A DNA stretch of 64,000 nucleotides, taken from the NCBI RefSeq assembly GCF_001262505.1, contig NZ_KQ410736.1, positions 62,001-126,000 on the forward strand. The letters run 5' to 3'. This DNA comes from Shinella sp. SUS2 (GTDB lineage Bacteria; Pseudomonadota; Alphaproteobacteria; Rhizobiales; Rhizobiaceae). The first letter of the stretch is position 1. The number at the start of each line of letters is the position of its first letter. A program made the translations under genes and the position numbers. The notes below the pieces were generated by a model, which ran no database searches, was not told the origin of the DNA, and saw only the letters and a list, made by a program, of their open reading frames with translations. Positions 56,260-64,000 of this stretch are shown here, one piece after another.

Positions 56260-56970
56260 TCAAAGCGGCGAGAGCAGATCGACGGCCTGCTGGCCCCATG
56301 GCGGCTGCTGCACTTCGGTCAGGCGACCACGACCACCATAGGAGATGCGGGCTTCCGCGATGCGCTCGTAGGCGATCTGGTTGTCGGCATCGACATCCTG
56401 CGGGCGCACGATCCCGGCGACGTTGAGGATGCGCAGTTCGTGGTTGACGCGCACTTCCTGCGAACCGCTGATCAGGAGATTGCCGTTCTCGATGACGCCC
56501 GTCACGACAGCGGCAACGAGCAGGTTCAGCCGCTCGGACCGTTCCGTCGAGCCGTCGCCCTTGGTGCTGGTCGAGGAGCCGTATTTAAGGTCGGCTTCCG
56601 TATCGACCTTGAAATTGTTGCCCGAGCCGCCGAAACCGAAGTTCATGCCGCTTTTGTTGGTACGCGAACGGTCGGTCTTGTTGTCGAACGTGGCGCGATC
56701 GTTGACGCGGATGTTGACGGTCAGGATGTCGCCGACCTTGAAGGCGCGCGAATCCTTGAAGAGCGCAGACTGCTGGTCGCTCCAGATCGAATAGCCGGCG
56801 ACCGCGGTGCGCGGCTGCTTGGGATACATGGCCATCTGCGGCGTTTCCGCGTAGTTGAGGCCGCTGCCGATCGGGCTCATCGAGGGAGCCCTGCCGATTT
56901 CGTCGATGGCCTGGCTCGTGCAGCTCGAAAGCGTGAACGCCACGGCGAGTGCGGAGGCGATCTTCTTCAT
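56260..56970 (-). CDS. flgH: flagellar L-ring protein FlgH
   Basis: 236 residues, lipoprotein signal with LSSC lipobox (Cys at about residue 17). FlgH motifs: QSALFKDSRAFKVGDILTVNIRVNDRATFDNKT, LLVAAVVTGVIENGNLLISGSQEVRVNHELRILNVAGIVRPQDV. It forms the outer-membrane ring around the rod. Overlaps motE by 4 bases. Confidence 0.95.
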   Translation of the reverse strand: MKKIASALAVAFTLSSCTSQAIDEIGRAPSMSPIGSGLNYAETPQMAMYPKQPRTAVAGYSIWSDQQSALFKDSRAFKVGDILTVNIRVNDRATFDNKTDRSRTNKSGMNFGFGGSGNNFKVDTEADLKYGSSTSTKGDGSTERSERLNLLVAAVVTGVIENGNLLISGSQEVRVNHELRILNVAGIVRPQDVDADNQIAYERIAEARISYGGRGRLTEVQQPPWGQQAVDLLSPL

Positions 56971-57515
56971 GACGGGTCCTTTGCCTTTGACGTATTCGGA
57001 TCGCCCGCAATGGCGATGAGACGGGTGAGCAGCGCAGCCTTGTCGGCCGGCATTTCAGCCAGAATGGTGCTCGATTGGCGCGGCGGCAGCTTCATGACGA
57101 TCGCCGAGGCGATCTCCGGATTGATCTCGGCAAGCTGCGCAGCCGCGGCGTCAGGCTTCATCTTGCGATAGATCTCGACGAGCCCGCCCTCGGCCGTCTT
57201 GAGGAAGTTGTTGCGACGGTTCAGCCAGTCCTCGTATTCGGCGCGACGGGTTTCCAGCGTCTTGATGCGCGCGTCGATATCCTTCTGGAGGTTTTCCAGT
57301 TCCTGCTTCTGAAGCAGGTAGCGCTGGTCGCGCGCAGCGTCTGCGATATTCGTGCAGAACTCGCGGATCTCGTCGGCGGTCGCCTTGGTCGTCATGATGA
57401 CGGGGCGTTCCTCGGCGAAGGCGCCGGGAATGGCCATGAGCACGAAGCCGGCCAGCGGCAGTGCGAGCTTGCGCGCCAGCGTCTTCACGGCAGTAAGGGT
57501 CGTGACATCGGTCAT
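56967..57515 (-). CDS. motE: motility chaperone MotE
   Basis: 182 residues with a hydrophobic signal (LARKLALPLAGFVLMAIPGAFA), a coiled coil (LQKQELENLQKDIDARIKTLETRRAEYEDWLNRRNN), and a MgtE-N-like end (AAAQLAEINPEIASAIVMKLPPRQSSTILAEM). S. meliloti MotE is a periplasmic chaperone that stabilises MotC, whose gene lies at 37821. Overlaps flgI and flgH by 4 bases each. Confidence 0.9.
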   Translation of the reverse strand: MTDVTTLTAVKTLARKLALPLAGFVLMAIPGAFAEERPVIMTTKATADEIREFCTNIADAARDQRYLLQKQELENLQKDIDARIKTLETRRAEYEDWLNRRNNFLKTAEGGLVEIYRKMKPDAAAAQLAEINPEIASAIVMKLPPRQSSTILAEMPADKAALLTRLIAIAGDPNTSKAKDPS

Positions 57516-58627
57516 TGCAGTACCAGTTCTGCCTGGAGGGCGCCTGCGGTCTTGATGCTCTGCAGGATGGAGATGATGCCATCCGGCTTGACGCCGATAC
57601 TGTTGAGACCGGTGACCAGCGAGCGCAGGCTCGAACCGTCGAGCAGGGCGACCGTGCCGCCATCCTGCTGGACGAGGATGTCCGTGTTCGGCTCGATCGC
57701 CGTCTCGCCTCTGGAGAAGGGTTCCGGCTGCACGACCTTCGGCATTTCGTTGATCTGCACGGTGAGCGTTCCGTAGCTCACCGCGACAGGTGAGATGCGG
57801 ACGTCCTGGCCGATGACGATCGTCCCGGTACGCTCGTTGACGACGACACGCGCGGGCGCATCGGTCTCGATGACGAGGTTCTCGATATCGGCCATCAGGC
57901 GGGAGAGATCCGCCATCTTCGGCTTGGAAACGTAGACCGACTGCGAATCGCGCGACTCGGCGATCGGCGATCCGTACTGTGCGGCCGCATAGCGGTTGAT
58001 CGCGTCCGCCATGCCGACGGACGTGGAGAAATCGGGGTTGCGCAGCTGCAGCACGAGATCGGAGCTGTCCTTGAAGCGCGAGGGAAGCTCACGCTCGATG
58101 ATCGCGCCGTTCGGTACGCGGCCGGCCGTGGTGACGCCCTGCTGCACCGTGGCGGCCTCACCACCGGCGCTGATGCCGGTGACGACGATCGAACCCTGCG
58201 CGACTGCGTAGATCTGGCCGTCGGCGCCGGAGAGCGAGGTCATGACAAGCGTGCCGCCACGCAGCGACGAGGCATCGCCGAGCGAACCGACGGTCACGTC
58301 GATGCGGCTGCCGGGGCTCGCGAAGGGCGGCAGGTTGGCGGTGACGAGCACGGCCGCGATGTTCTTGGCGCGCGTCTGGGTGCCAACCATGGAGATGCCG
58401 AGGTTCTGCAGCATCGCCCGCATGGACTGTTCCGTGAAGGGCGAGGACCGCATGCTGTCGCCCGTACCCTGGAGGCCGACAACGAGGCCGTAGCCGATCA
58501 GCTGGTTGTCGCGGCCGGCCTGCAGCGAGGCGACATCCTTGATGCGGGCTGCCGGCAACGCCGGCCCGGCTGCCAGCATGAGGCAGGCGAGGACGGCAAG
58601 GGCACGGGAGAATAGATCACGCATCAT
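57512..58627 (-). CDS. flgI: flagellar P-ring protein FlgI
   Basis: 371 residues, signal peptide (LFSRALAVLACLMLAAGPALPAA) and FlgI motifs: RIKDVASLQAGRDNQLIGYGLVVGLQGTGDSM, FTEQSMRAMLQNLGI, NIAAVLVTANLPPFASPGSRIDVTVGSLGDASSLRGGTLVMT. It builds the periplasmic ring around the rod. Overlaps flgA and motE by 4 bases each. Confidence 0.96.
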   Translation of the reverse strand: MMRDLFSRALAVLACLMLAAGPALPAARIKDVASLQAGRDNQLIGYGLVVGLQGTGDSMRSSPFTEQSMRAMLQNLGISMVGTQTRAKNIAAVLVTANLPPFASPGSRIDVTVGSLGDASSLRGGTLVMTSLSGADGQIYAVAQGSIVVTGISAGGEAATVQQGVTTAGRVPNGAIIERELPSRFKDSSDLVLQLRNPDFSTSVGMADAINRYAAAQYGSPIAESRDSQSVYVSKPKMADLSRLMADIENLVIETDAPARVVVNERTGTIVIGQDVRISPVAVSYGTLTVQINEMPKVVQPEPFSRGETAIEPNTDILVQQDGGTVALLDGSSLRSLVTGLNSIGVKPDGIISILQSIKTAGALQAELVLQ

Positions 58628-59130
58628 TTCGCCACCACATGCACGGTTCCGTCCGCCATGACCGTGCCGGAGACGATCACGCCCGAATCCTTGTTGCGGA
58701 CCCGGATGAGTTCGCCGACGGCGGCATCCTGCAGAGGCGTGCCGTTGGTGCGGATGACGAGCGAGCCATCGTCGAAGACCATCTGCACGGTGGTGCCACG
58801 GTTCACGAGAAAAGGTTCACGCAGGGCCGAGACGAGGATGACGCGGCCGGGCAACAGGGTGCGCTTGGTGATGAGCCCGTTGACGTCGGAGATGCTTTCG
58901 GCAAATCCCTTGACGATGTTCGGGTTGGTCACCTCGACCACCTCGAGCTGCCCCGCCTGGATCTCCTCGCCGGGATAGATGATGCGCTTGGGCACGACGG
59001 CGGTGCGCACATCGGCCAGAGCCGCATCGGCCACGAGAAGACCGACGAGCGCGGCGGGCGCGACGAGGGCCGCGCTCCACCGGGCTGACAGGGTCTTTCC
59101 ACTCCGAAGAGCTGCTTTCAGGCGAAACAT
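58624..59130 (-). CDS. flgA: flagellar P-ring assembly chaperone FlgA
   Basis: 168 residues from the second ATG at 59130, 6 bases after GGGGA; the first ATG at 59133 is too close to the site. Signal peptide in the first 40 residues (LVAPAALVGLLVADAALA). SAF-like domain: RIIYPGEEIQAGQLEVVEVTN, GLITKRTLLPGRVILVSALREPFLVNRGTTV and C-terminal IRVRNKDSGVIVSGTVMADGTV. It helps FlgI assemble. Overlaps flgI by 4 bases. Confidence 0.93.
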   Translation of the reverse strand: MFRLKAALRSGKTLSARWSAALVAPAALVGLLVADAALADVRTAVVPKRIIYPGEEIQAGQLEVVEVTNPNIVKGFAESISDVNGLITKRTLLPGRVILVSALREPFLVNRGTTVQMVFDDGSLVIRTNGTPLQDAAVGELIRVRNKDSGVIVSGTVMADGTVHVVAK

Positions 59131-59152
59131 CATGTTCCCCGCGTGTTGGGTG

Positions 59153-59935
59153 TTATCTCAGGTTCTTGCTGACCACGGCCGCCATTTCGTCCGCGGCCTG
59201 GATGATCTTGGAGTTCATCTCATAGGCGCGCTGGGCGGAGATCAGGTCGGTGATTTCCTTGACCGGATCGACGTTGGAGGCTTCAAGGTAGTTCTGCTGG
59301 ATATAGGCGAAGCCCGCTTCGTCAGGCGCGCCGACATTGGCCGGGCCGGAGGCAGCGGTTTCGCGGAAGAGGTTTTCGCCGAGCGGCTCGAGACCGGCTT
59401 CGTTGACGAAATTCGCCAGCGTGATCTGGCCGAGTTCCTGCTGCTCGCCGCCGACCGTCGCATAAACCTGGCCGGACTTGCTGACGGTAATCTCCGTCGC
59501 ATCCTGCGGCACGTTGATGCCCGGCACGACCGTATAGCCGTCGAGGGTCACGAGCTGGCCTTCGGCATTGGTGTTGAAGGCGCCGGCGCGGGTGTAGAGC
59601 GTCGACCCGTCTGCGGCCTCGATCTGGAACCAGCCACGACCGATCAGCGCGAGGTCGAAGGAGTTGCCCGTGCTCGTCAGGCCGCCCTGGAGATGCAGGT
59701 TGCGGATGGCGGCCGTCTTGACGCCGAGGCCGATGATGGCGCCTTCCGGCACCACTGCCTGGTTGGCACGGTTCGGCACGCCGGCGGCGCGTTCGGTCTG
59801 GTAGAGCAGGTCGGAGAATTCGGCGCGGGCGCGCTTGAAGCCGGTCGTGTTGATGTTCGCGATGTTGTTCGCGATGACTTCAAGGTTGGTCTGCTGCGCG
59901 TTCATGCCGGTGGCGGCGATGGCAAGGGCTTTCAT
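59153..59935 (-). CDS. flgG: flagellar distal rod protein FlgG
   Basis: 260 residues. MKALAIAATGMNAQQTNLEVIANNIANINTTGFKRAR is the rod-protein N-terminus and LEASNVDPVKEITDLISAQRAYEMNSKIIQAADEM the C-terminus. Core GRGWFQIEAADGSTLYTRAGAF. It builds the distal rod between the rings and hook. Starts 9 bases after fliE. Confidence 0.96.
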   Translation of the reverse strand: MKALAIAATGMNAQQTNLEVIANNIANINTTGFKRARAEFSDLLYQTERAAGVPNRANQAVVPEGAIIGLGVKTAAIRNLHLQGGLTSTGNSFDLALIGRGWFQIEAADGSTLYTRAGAFNTNAEGQLVTLDGYTVVPGINVPQDATEITVSKSGQVYATVGGEQQELGQITLANFVNEAGLEPLGENLFRETAASGPANVGAPDEAGFAYIQQNYLEASNVDPVKEITDLISAQRAYEMNSKIIQAADEMAAVVSKNLR

Positions 59936-59944
59936 GTCCGGTCC

Positions 59945-60283
59945 TCAGATCTGCATTCTTGCGACTTCGAGATAGGCGGTGACGACCTTGTCGCGGATGG
60001 CGATCGCGGTCTGCAGCGTCTGCTCGGCACTCATGACGGCATCGACCACTTCGCGGGTCGTCGCCTTGCCCTGGATGGCTTCGAACGACTTGGTCTCGCT
60101 GAGTTTCAGCGCGTTGGTCATATCCGTCGCCATGTCACCCATCACCTGGGCGAAGCTCATCTGGGTTCCCGTTCCCTGCGCGGCCGCACCGGAGGCGGAA
60201 ACCGAATTGGACGTCTCGGTGGTGACGCCCGAGAGGGCGTTGGTGGAGAAGAGCGAACCGACGCCCTTTACGCTTTCGATCAT
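59945..60283 (-). CDS. fliE: flagellar hook-basal body complex protein FliE
   Basis: 112 residues. Signature C-terminal: QMSFAQVMGDMATDMTNALKLSETKSFEAIQGKATTREVVDAVMSAEQTLQTAIAIRDKVVTAYLEVARMQI. It links the MS ring to the rod. Overlaps flgC by 4 bases. Confidence 0.95.
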   Translation of the reverse strand: MIESVKGVGSLFSTNALSGVTTETSNSVSASGAAAQGTGTQMSFAQVMGDMATDMTNALKLSETKSFEAIQGKATTREVVDAVMSAEQTLQTAIAIRDKVVTAYLEVARMQI

Positions 60284-60699
60284 TGCGAGGCCCTCAGGAG
60301 GTCGATGGTCGCCGAGATCAGGTCACGCGACTGCTTGATGCTCTGCAGGTTGGCTTCATAGGAACGATTGGCTTCCCGCATGTCGGCCATTTCGATCAGC
60401 ATGTTGACGTTCGGCATCTTGACGATGCCCTCGGCATTGGCCGCCGGGTTGCCGGGATCGTACTCCGTCGAGAACTCGCCCTCGTCGAAGCCGAGGCGTT
60501 CGACCTCGACGAGCGAGGCACCGGACGCCCGGTCGAGTTCGGCCGCAAAGGTCACCGTCTTGCGGCGGAAGGGATCGGCACCGGGGACGTCGCCGGTCGA
60601 ACGGGCGTTCGCCAGGTTCTCCGAGACGATGCGGATACGGGTGGATTGCGCCTCAAGTCCCGAGGCCGCGACTTTCAGTGAAGCTAAGAGCGGATCCAT
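60280..60699 (-). CDS. flgC: flagellar proximal rod protein FlgC
   Basis: 139 residues. MDPLLASLKVAASGLEAQSTRIRIVSENLANARST is the rod N-terminus, YDPGNPAANAEGIVKMPNVNMLIEMADMREANRSYEANLQSIKQSRDLI the FlgC C-terminal signature. Three bases separate it from the flgB stop. Confidence 0.96.
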   Translation of the reverse strand: MDPLLASLKVAASGLEAQSTRIRIVSENLANARSTGDVPGADPFRRKTVTFAAELDRASGASLVEVERLGFDEGEFSTEYDPGNPAANAEGIVKMPNVNMLIEMADMREANRSYEANLQSIKQSRDLISATIDLLRASQ

Positions 60700-60702
60700 T
60701 TT

Positions 60703-61086
60703 TTACCTTCTGACTGTCATCAGCATCATGCGATGAAAGGCCTTGACGAGGCCGGCATTCAACTCGAACTCACGCTTGACCTGGCCCTCTTTCATGAGTT
60801 CCTCGGCAAGGCCGACCGTGTTGCCGGACTCCTGCACGCCGATCCCGTCGGTGGGCTTGGTTTCGACGACGCGGCTCGCCATCTCGCCGCCATCGGTGAG
60901 ATGGCCCGGCTGGGTCGCCGCCATGCGGATGCCCGTCGTTTCGAGCACCGCCTGAAAGGGCGTGACGTCCTTCGCCTTGAAAGCGGGGGTGTTGGCGTTG
61001 GCGATGTTGCCTGCAACCACACTCTGGCGGACGGATAGCCATTCGGCTTGTTTCGAGGCCAGTTCAAACAGTTGTATCGGTTGCAT
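60703..61086 (-). CDS. flgB: flagellar proximal rod protein FlgB
   Basis: 127 residues from the ATG at 61086 (GGAGC 7 bases upstream; the ATG at 61098 is less well placed). QPIQLFELASKQAEWLSVRQSVVAGNIANANTPAFKAKDVTPF is the FlgB N-terminus. It is the base of the rod. A 310-base gap with a mosaic repeat separates it from the upstream gene, so a separate promoter is likely. Confidence 0.94.
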   Translation of the reverse strand: MQPIQLFELASKQAEWLSVRQSVVAGNIANANTPAFKAKDVTPFQAVLETTGIRMAATQPGHLTDGGEMASRVVETKPTDGIGVQESGNTVGLAEELMKEGQVKREFELNAGLVKAFHRMMLMTVRR

Positions 61087-61396
61087 GACAAGCTCCATCC
61101 TTGTTCATGGCGAACCTACGGAGCCAATCTTGCGTCAGACTTGCTGCGCGGCGGTTTATCGGCAACCTGCTGAATTTGCGGGAGAATAAGTGCTGCGTCT
61201 TTCGGATACGCGCGGGGTGCGCGCCCTCATCCGGCCTGCCGGCCACCCTCTCCCCGCAGGTGGGGCGAAGGGATATGCCGTACCGGTTTCCTCAACCCAA
61301 CACCCGCTCGAGGCGGCAAGCCTCCTCTCGCGCTTGCGGGAAGAGGGCTAGGGTGAGGGCAAAGCCACGGGCAATCGCCTTGCCCGCGGAGGTTCG
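61087..61396. other. intergenic region inside flagellar cluster with mosaic repeat
   Basis: Contains mosaic repeat copy 3 (61221-61358) and about 130 further bases upstream of flgB that probably contain its promoter. No gene seen. Confidence 0.6.
61221..61358. repeat. rhizobial mosaic intergenic repeat, copy 3
   Basis: GCGCCCTCATCCGGCCTGCCGGCCACCCTCTCCCCGC (start), then degenerate GTGGGGCGAAGGG, and a right arm CTTGCGGGAAGAGGGCTAGGGTGAGGGC. Its parts match copies 1 (13321) and 2 (21994) but the internal palindromes are eroded. Position inside the flagellar cluster is unlike the other two, which lie between convergent genes. Confidence 0.75.
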
Positions 61397-61963
61397 TCAG
61401 TTGCGCTTGATGATGTCGCCGTTCGAGGTGACGATGACCCACGCGCCGTCGCGCTGTTCGAGGGTCGCAAGACGGCTGTTGTCCGGCAGGATCGAGCCGA
61501 CGCGCACGATATACATGCCGCTGGCATCCTCGATCAGCGCCCGACCGTTCGCCACATGCATCAGCCGAAAGCCGGACGAGGCCGGCAGCGGCTGGTCGAG
61601 GCCAGTTTCGACCGGTGTGCCGAGCGCCTTGTCCTTCTCGCCGACGCTGGGCGCGGTGGCCGTCGAGACCGGGTCGAGGCTTTCCAGCCCCGGATCGTTG
61701 TCGTCGTCCACCATGGCGGCGGGCGAAACGCTCATCACTTCCTTTGCCGCCGTTTCCGGCAGATCGCGCGTCGTGCCCTCCCAGAGGGCCGGCACGGAGA
61801 ATTTTTCCGGATTCAGGAAGACATACCACGGGAAGAAGGCCGCCATGGCGGCGAGCAGCACGCCCGTGCCCACCAACAGCTTGTCGCCCGTCGAATAGCG
61901 TCCCTTTTCCGCGCGCTTCATCGGCTGAATGGTCTGGTCCGCGTCGAAATCCGTCACTGTCAT
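61397..61963 (-). CDS. flagellar-cluster membrane protein between fliI and flgB
   Basis: 188 residues. N-terminal cytoplasmic 25 residues, one membrane helix (LLVGTGVLLAAMAAFFPWYVFL), then a soluble domain with GTTRDLPETAAKEVMSV and FRLMHVANGRALIEDASGMYIVRVGSILPDNSRLATLEQRDGAWVIVTSNGDII, a small beta fold. Overlaps fliI by ATGA. Conserved at this position in S. meliloti. Specific role unknown. Confidence 0.78.
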   Translation of the reverse strand: MTVTDFDADQTIQPMKRAEKGRYSTGDKLLVGTGVLLAAMAAFFPWYVFLNPEKFSVPALWEGTTRDLPETAAKEVMSVSPAAMVDDDNDPGLESLDPVSTATAPSVGEKDKALGTPVETGLDQPLPASSGFRLMHVANGRALIEDASGMYIVRVGSILPDNSRLATLEQRDGAWVIVTSNGDIIKRN

Positions 61964-63366
61964 CCCCTTCTCGTTGCCGGCGCACCGCCCTGCCCGGCCG
62001 CATTCTTCAGCGCCGTGGCAAGATCGGAGAATGCATCGCCGGCAGGCCGTTCGCCCGGCGTCTGTTTCAGAACCTCATAGATGATCGGCACCTGCTTGAT
62101 CGCCATGTCGAGATCGGGATCGGCTCCCGGCCGGTAGCCGCCGATGAGGCGCAGGTCGCGCGTTTCCTCGAAGCGATGGATCAGCGCCTTCAGCCGCGCG
62201 ACCAGCCGCTCCTGGTCCGGCGTCCAGGCCTTGCGGGCAAGACGCGAGATCGAGGCGAGCGGGTTGATCGGCGGATAGCGGCCCTCTTCGGCAAGGCTTC
62301 GCTCCAACACGATATGACCATCGAGGATACCGCGCGTCGAATCGGCGATCGGGTCGTTGTGGTTGTCGCCGTCGACGAGGATCGAGATGATTGCGGTGAT
62401 CGTGCCCGCGCCCTCCGCACCCGGCCCGGCCCGCTCCAGGAGGCGCGGCAGCTCGGTGAAGACGGAGGCAGGATAGCCGCGGGCGATCGGCGGTTCGCCG
62501 GAGGCCGTCGCCACCTCGCGGATCGCATGGGCGAAGCGCGTCACGCTGTCGATGATCAGGAGCACGTTGTCGCCCTGGTCGCGATAGTGTTCGGCGATCG
62601 TCACGGCGGTCAGCGGCGCCATCTTGCGCAGCATCGGGCTTTCGTCACTGGTCGCGACGACCGCGACGGATTTCGCCAGGTTGTCGCCCAGCGTGTCCTC
62701 GATGAATTCACGCACTTCGCGGCCGCGTTCGCCGACCAGCGCAATGACCACCTTGTCGAAGGCATCGGCCCGCGCCAGCATCGAGAGCAGCGTCGACTTG
62801 CCGACACCCGAGCCGGCGAAGATGCCGAGGCGCTGGCCGAGGCAGAGCGGGGCGAAGATATCGACCGCGCGCACGCCGGTGGAAAACCCCGTCTCGACAC
62901 GCTTGCGCGTCATCGAGGGCGGGGCGGAATTGGAAATCGAGCGCCGCACGCCGCCCTGGACGAGCGGGCCCAGTCCATCGATCGGCTCGCCGAGCGCATT
63001 GATCGTACGACCGCACCAGTCCGATGTCGGCGCGACGCGGAACGCGCCCTTGCGGATGACCACGTCGTGGATGCCGATCGGCTCGCCCGGCTCGATCGGG
63101 CAGACGACGACCGTCTCTGGTTCGACGCGGACGACCTCGCCGAGATGGATGCCGGTCGGGCTGCGATGCGCGACGAATTCGCCGAGCCGCACATGGCGCG
63201 ACAGGCCGCTGACCGTGTAGTTCCCGGCCGCAATGGTCTGGACATGGCCGCCATGCGCCACGGAGAATTCCGGGGAGGAGTACCGTTTGACGAGGCCTGC
63301 CAGCGCATTCAGCTTGCCGCCGGCCCTGCCCGTTTCGCTGCTCATGCCGTCCTGTGCCGAACTCAT
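61960..63366 (-). CDS. fliI: flagellum-specific ATP synthase FliI
   Basis: 468 residues. Walker A region GIFAGSGVGKSTLLSML; VIALVGERGREVREFIEDTLG; Walker B NVLLIIDSVTRFAHAIREVA; and PPIARGYPASVFTELPRLLERAG, all as in FliI/F1-beta-like type III export ATPases. N-terminal FliH-binding region (1-25). It drives protein export together with the FliH-like and FliJ-like proteins. Confidence 0.96.
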   Translation of the reverse strand: MSSAQDGMSSETGRAGGKLNALAGLVKRYSSPEFSVAHGGHVQTIAAGNYTVSGLSRHVRLGEFVAHRSPTGIHLGEVVRVEPETVVVCPIEPGEPIGIHDVVIRKGAFRVAPTSDWCGRTINALGEPIDGLGPLVQGGVRRSISNSAPPSMTRKRVETGFSTGVRAVDIFAPLCLGQRLGIFAGSGVGKSTLLSMLARADAFDKVVIALVGERGREVREFIEDTLGDNLAKSVAVVATSDESPMLRKMAPLTAVTIAEHYRDQGDNVLLIIDSVTRFAHAIREVATASGEPPIARGYPASVFTELPRLLERAGPGAEGAGTITAIISILVDGDNHNDPIADSTRGILDGHIVLERSLAEEGRYPPINPLASISRLARKAWTPDQERLVARLKALIHRFEETRDLRLIGGYRPGADPDLDMAIKQVPIIYEVLKQTPGERPAGDAFSDLATALKNAAGQGGAPATRRG

Positions 63367-63372
63367 GGGCGT

Positions 63373-64000
63373 TTACCGGTTTCCGCCGAAGGTGCGGATG
63401 GCTTCCTTCAGCGATTCCTCTGAGTCGCGCATCAGCGAGGCGACGCTTTCGAAGGCGCGCGTGACCTGGATCAGCTGCGTCATCTCGCCGATGGCATTGA
63501 CGTTGGATTCCTCGATGTAGCCCTGCACCACACCGGCATCGATGCGATCGACGACCGGTTCCGGCGGGATGTTGGTGATGATGCCGCTGTTGCCGGCGCG
63601 CACGAAGCCGCCGGAAAGGTCTGCCTGGAACAGGCCGAGTGCGGCGATGGGCTGGCCGTTCTGGTTGAGCTGGCCGTCGGCGCTGAGCAGGATCGGCCCA
63701 TTGGCGAGATCGAGCTGGATCGGTCCGCCGCCGGCATCGAGCACGGCATAACCGTTGAGGGTGACGAGCTCGCCGGCATCCGTCACCGTGAAGCGTCCGT
63801 CGCGCGTCAGCGTCGGGCCGGAAGGCGTCTGCACCTGGAACCAGGCATCGCCCTTGATGGCGAAGTCGAGCGTGCCGCCTGTCTCGGTCATGCCGCCGCT
63901 ACGCGTGGAGAGGAACTCGTTGCCCTGCGACACGAAGGCGACGTCGGCGACCTTCTGGTCGCTGACGACCTGATTGAACTTTATTTCCGTGGCACGGAAG
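63373..64000 (-). CDS. flgF: flagellar rod protein FlgF (5' end outside window)
   Basis: The frame is open to the window edge. It encodes the rod-protein core FAIKGDAWFQVQTPSGPTLTRDGRFTVTDAGELVTLNGYAVL and the C-terminus GYIEESNVNAIGEMTQLIQVTRAFESVASLMRDSEESLKEAIRTFGG. The N-terminus lies beyond base 64000. FlgF is a proximal rod component. Six bases separate it from fliI. Confidence 0.93.
   Translation of the reverse strand, partial: FRATEIKFNQVVSDQKVADVAFVSQGNEFLSTRSGGMTETGGTLDFAIKGDAWFQVQTPSGPTLTRDGRFTVTDAGELVTLNGYAVLDAGGGPIQLDLANGPILLSADGQLNQNGQPIAALGLFQADLSGGFVRAGNSGIITNIPPEPVVDRIDAGVVQGYIEESNVNAIGEMTQLIQVTRAFESVASLMRDSEESLKEAIRTFGGNR

Overview
The window is chromosomal DNA from an alphaproteobacterium of the Rhizobiaceae (Sinorhizobium/Rhizobium/Shinella-like). 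Evidence: high GC, the order zwf-pgl-edd next to aglKAGFER, and a long flagellar regulon whose order matches what I know of the Sinorhizobium meliloti chromosome (flgF-fliI-x-flgBC-fliE-flgGAI-motE-flgH-fliLP-flagellins-x-motBC-fliK/motD-rem/ftcR-flgEKL-flaF-flbT-flgD-fliQ-flhA-fliR). I could not run any search, so all assignments are by eye.

Region 1 (1-13300, metabolism): the 3' end of isocitrate lyase and a small partner gene; a VOC protein behind an ECF-like sigma factor; a methyl-accepting chemotaxis protein; an HI0933-type flavoprotein; a glutamine-synthetase-like/FAD-oxidase pair of the gamma-glutamyl-polyamine type; and the Entner-Doudoroff entry operon zwf-pgl-edd. Region 2 (13494-24390): a PilZ-like protein, the alpha-glucoside uptake operon aglEFGAK with the divergent LacI-type repressor aglR and three CAAAGCGCTTTG operators, folD, and a WecB/TagA/CpsF glycosyltransferase.

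Region 3 (24473-42313, minus strand): export, hook, motor and regulatory genes of the flagellum, with many 4-base ATGA overlaps, ending with a flagellin. Region 5 (51986-64000, minus strand): two near-duplicate flagellins, then fliP, fliL, flgH, motE, flgI, flgA, flgG, fliE, flgC, flgB, a flagellar membrane protein, fliI and a partial flgF.

Region 4 (43088-51906, plus strand) is the unusual part. Four genes on the opposite strand sit between the flagellin genes. The first is a 1359-residue protein that is an unbroken 8-residue lattice from its first to its last residue (169 octads plus 7 residues), organised as eight 136-residue (17-octad, 408-bp) higher-order repeats and one 240-bp unit lacking seven octads. 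It ends at a strong terminator. It is followed by a TPR plus GT41 (O-GlcNAc-transferase-like) enzyme, a putative GT-A glycosyltransferase with an inserted farnesoic-acid-methyltransferase-type (FA) lectin-like domain, and UDP-galactopyranose mutase. My inference is a protein O-glycosylation cassette whose substrate is the Ser/Thr-rich octad protein, the flagellins, or both. The octad protein starts MTSIITN, almost the same as the flagellin start MTSILTN.

Three copies of a rhizobial mosaic intergenic repeat (two CCTTCTCCCCG-type palindromes plus CCTCATCCGGCC arms) lie at about 13320-13480, 21994-22136 and 61221-61358. No tRNA, rRNA, CRISPR array or insertion sequence was seen.
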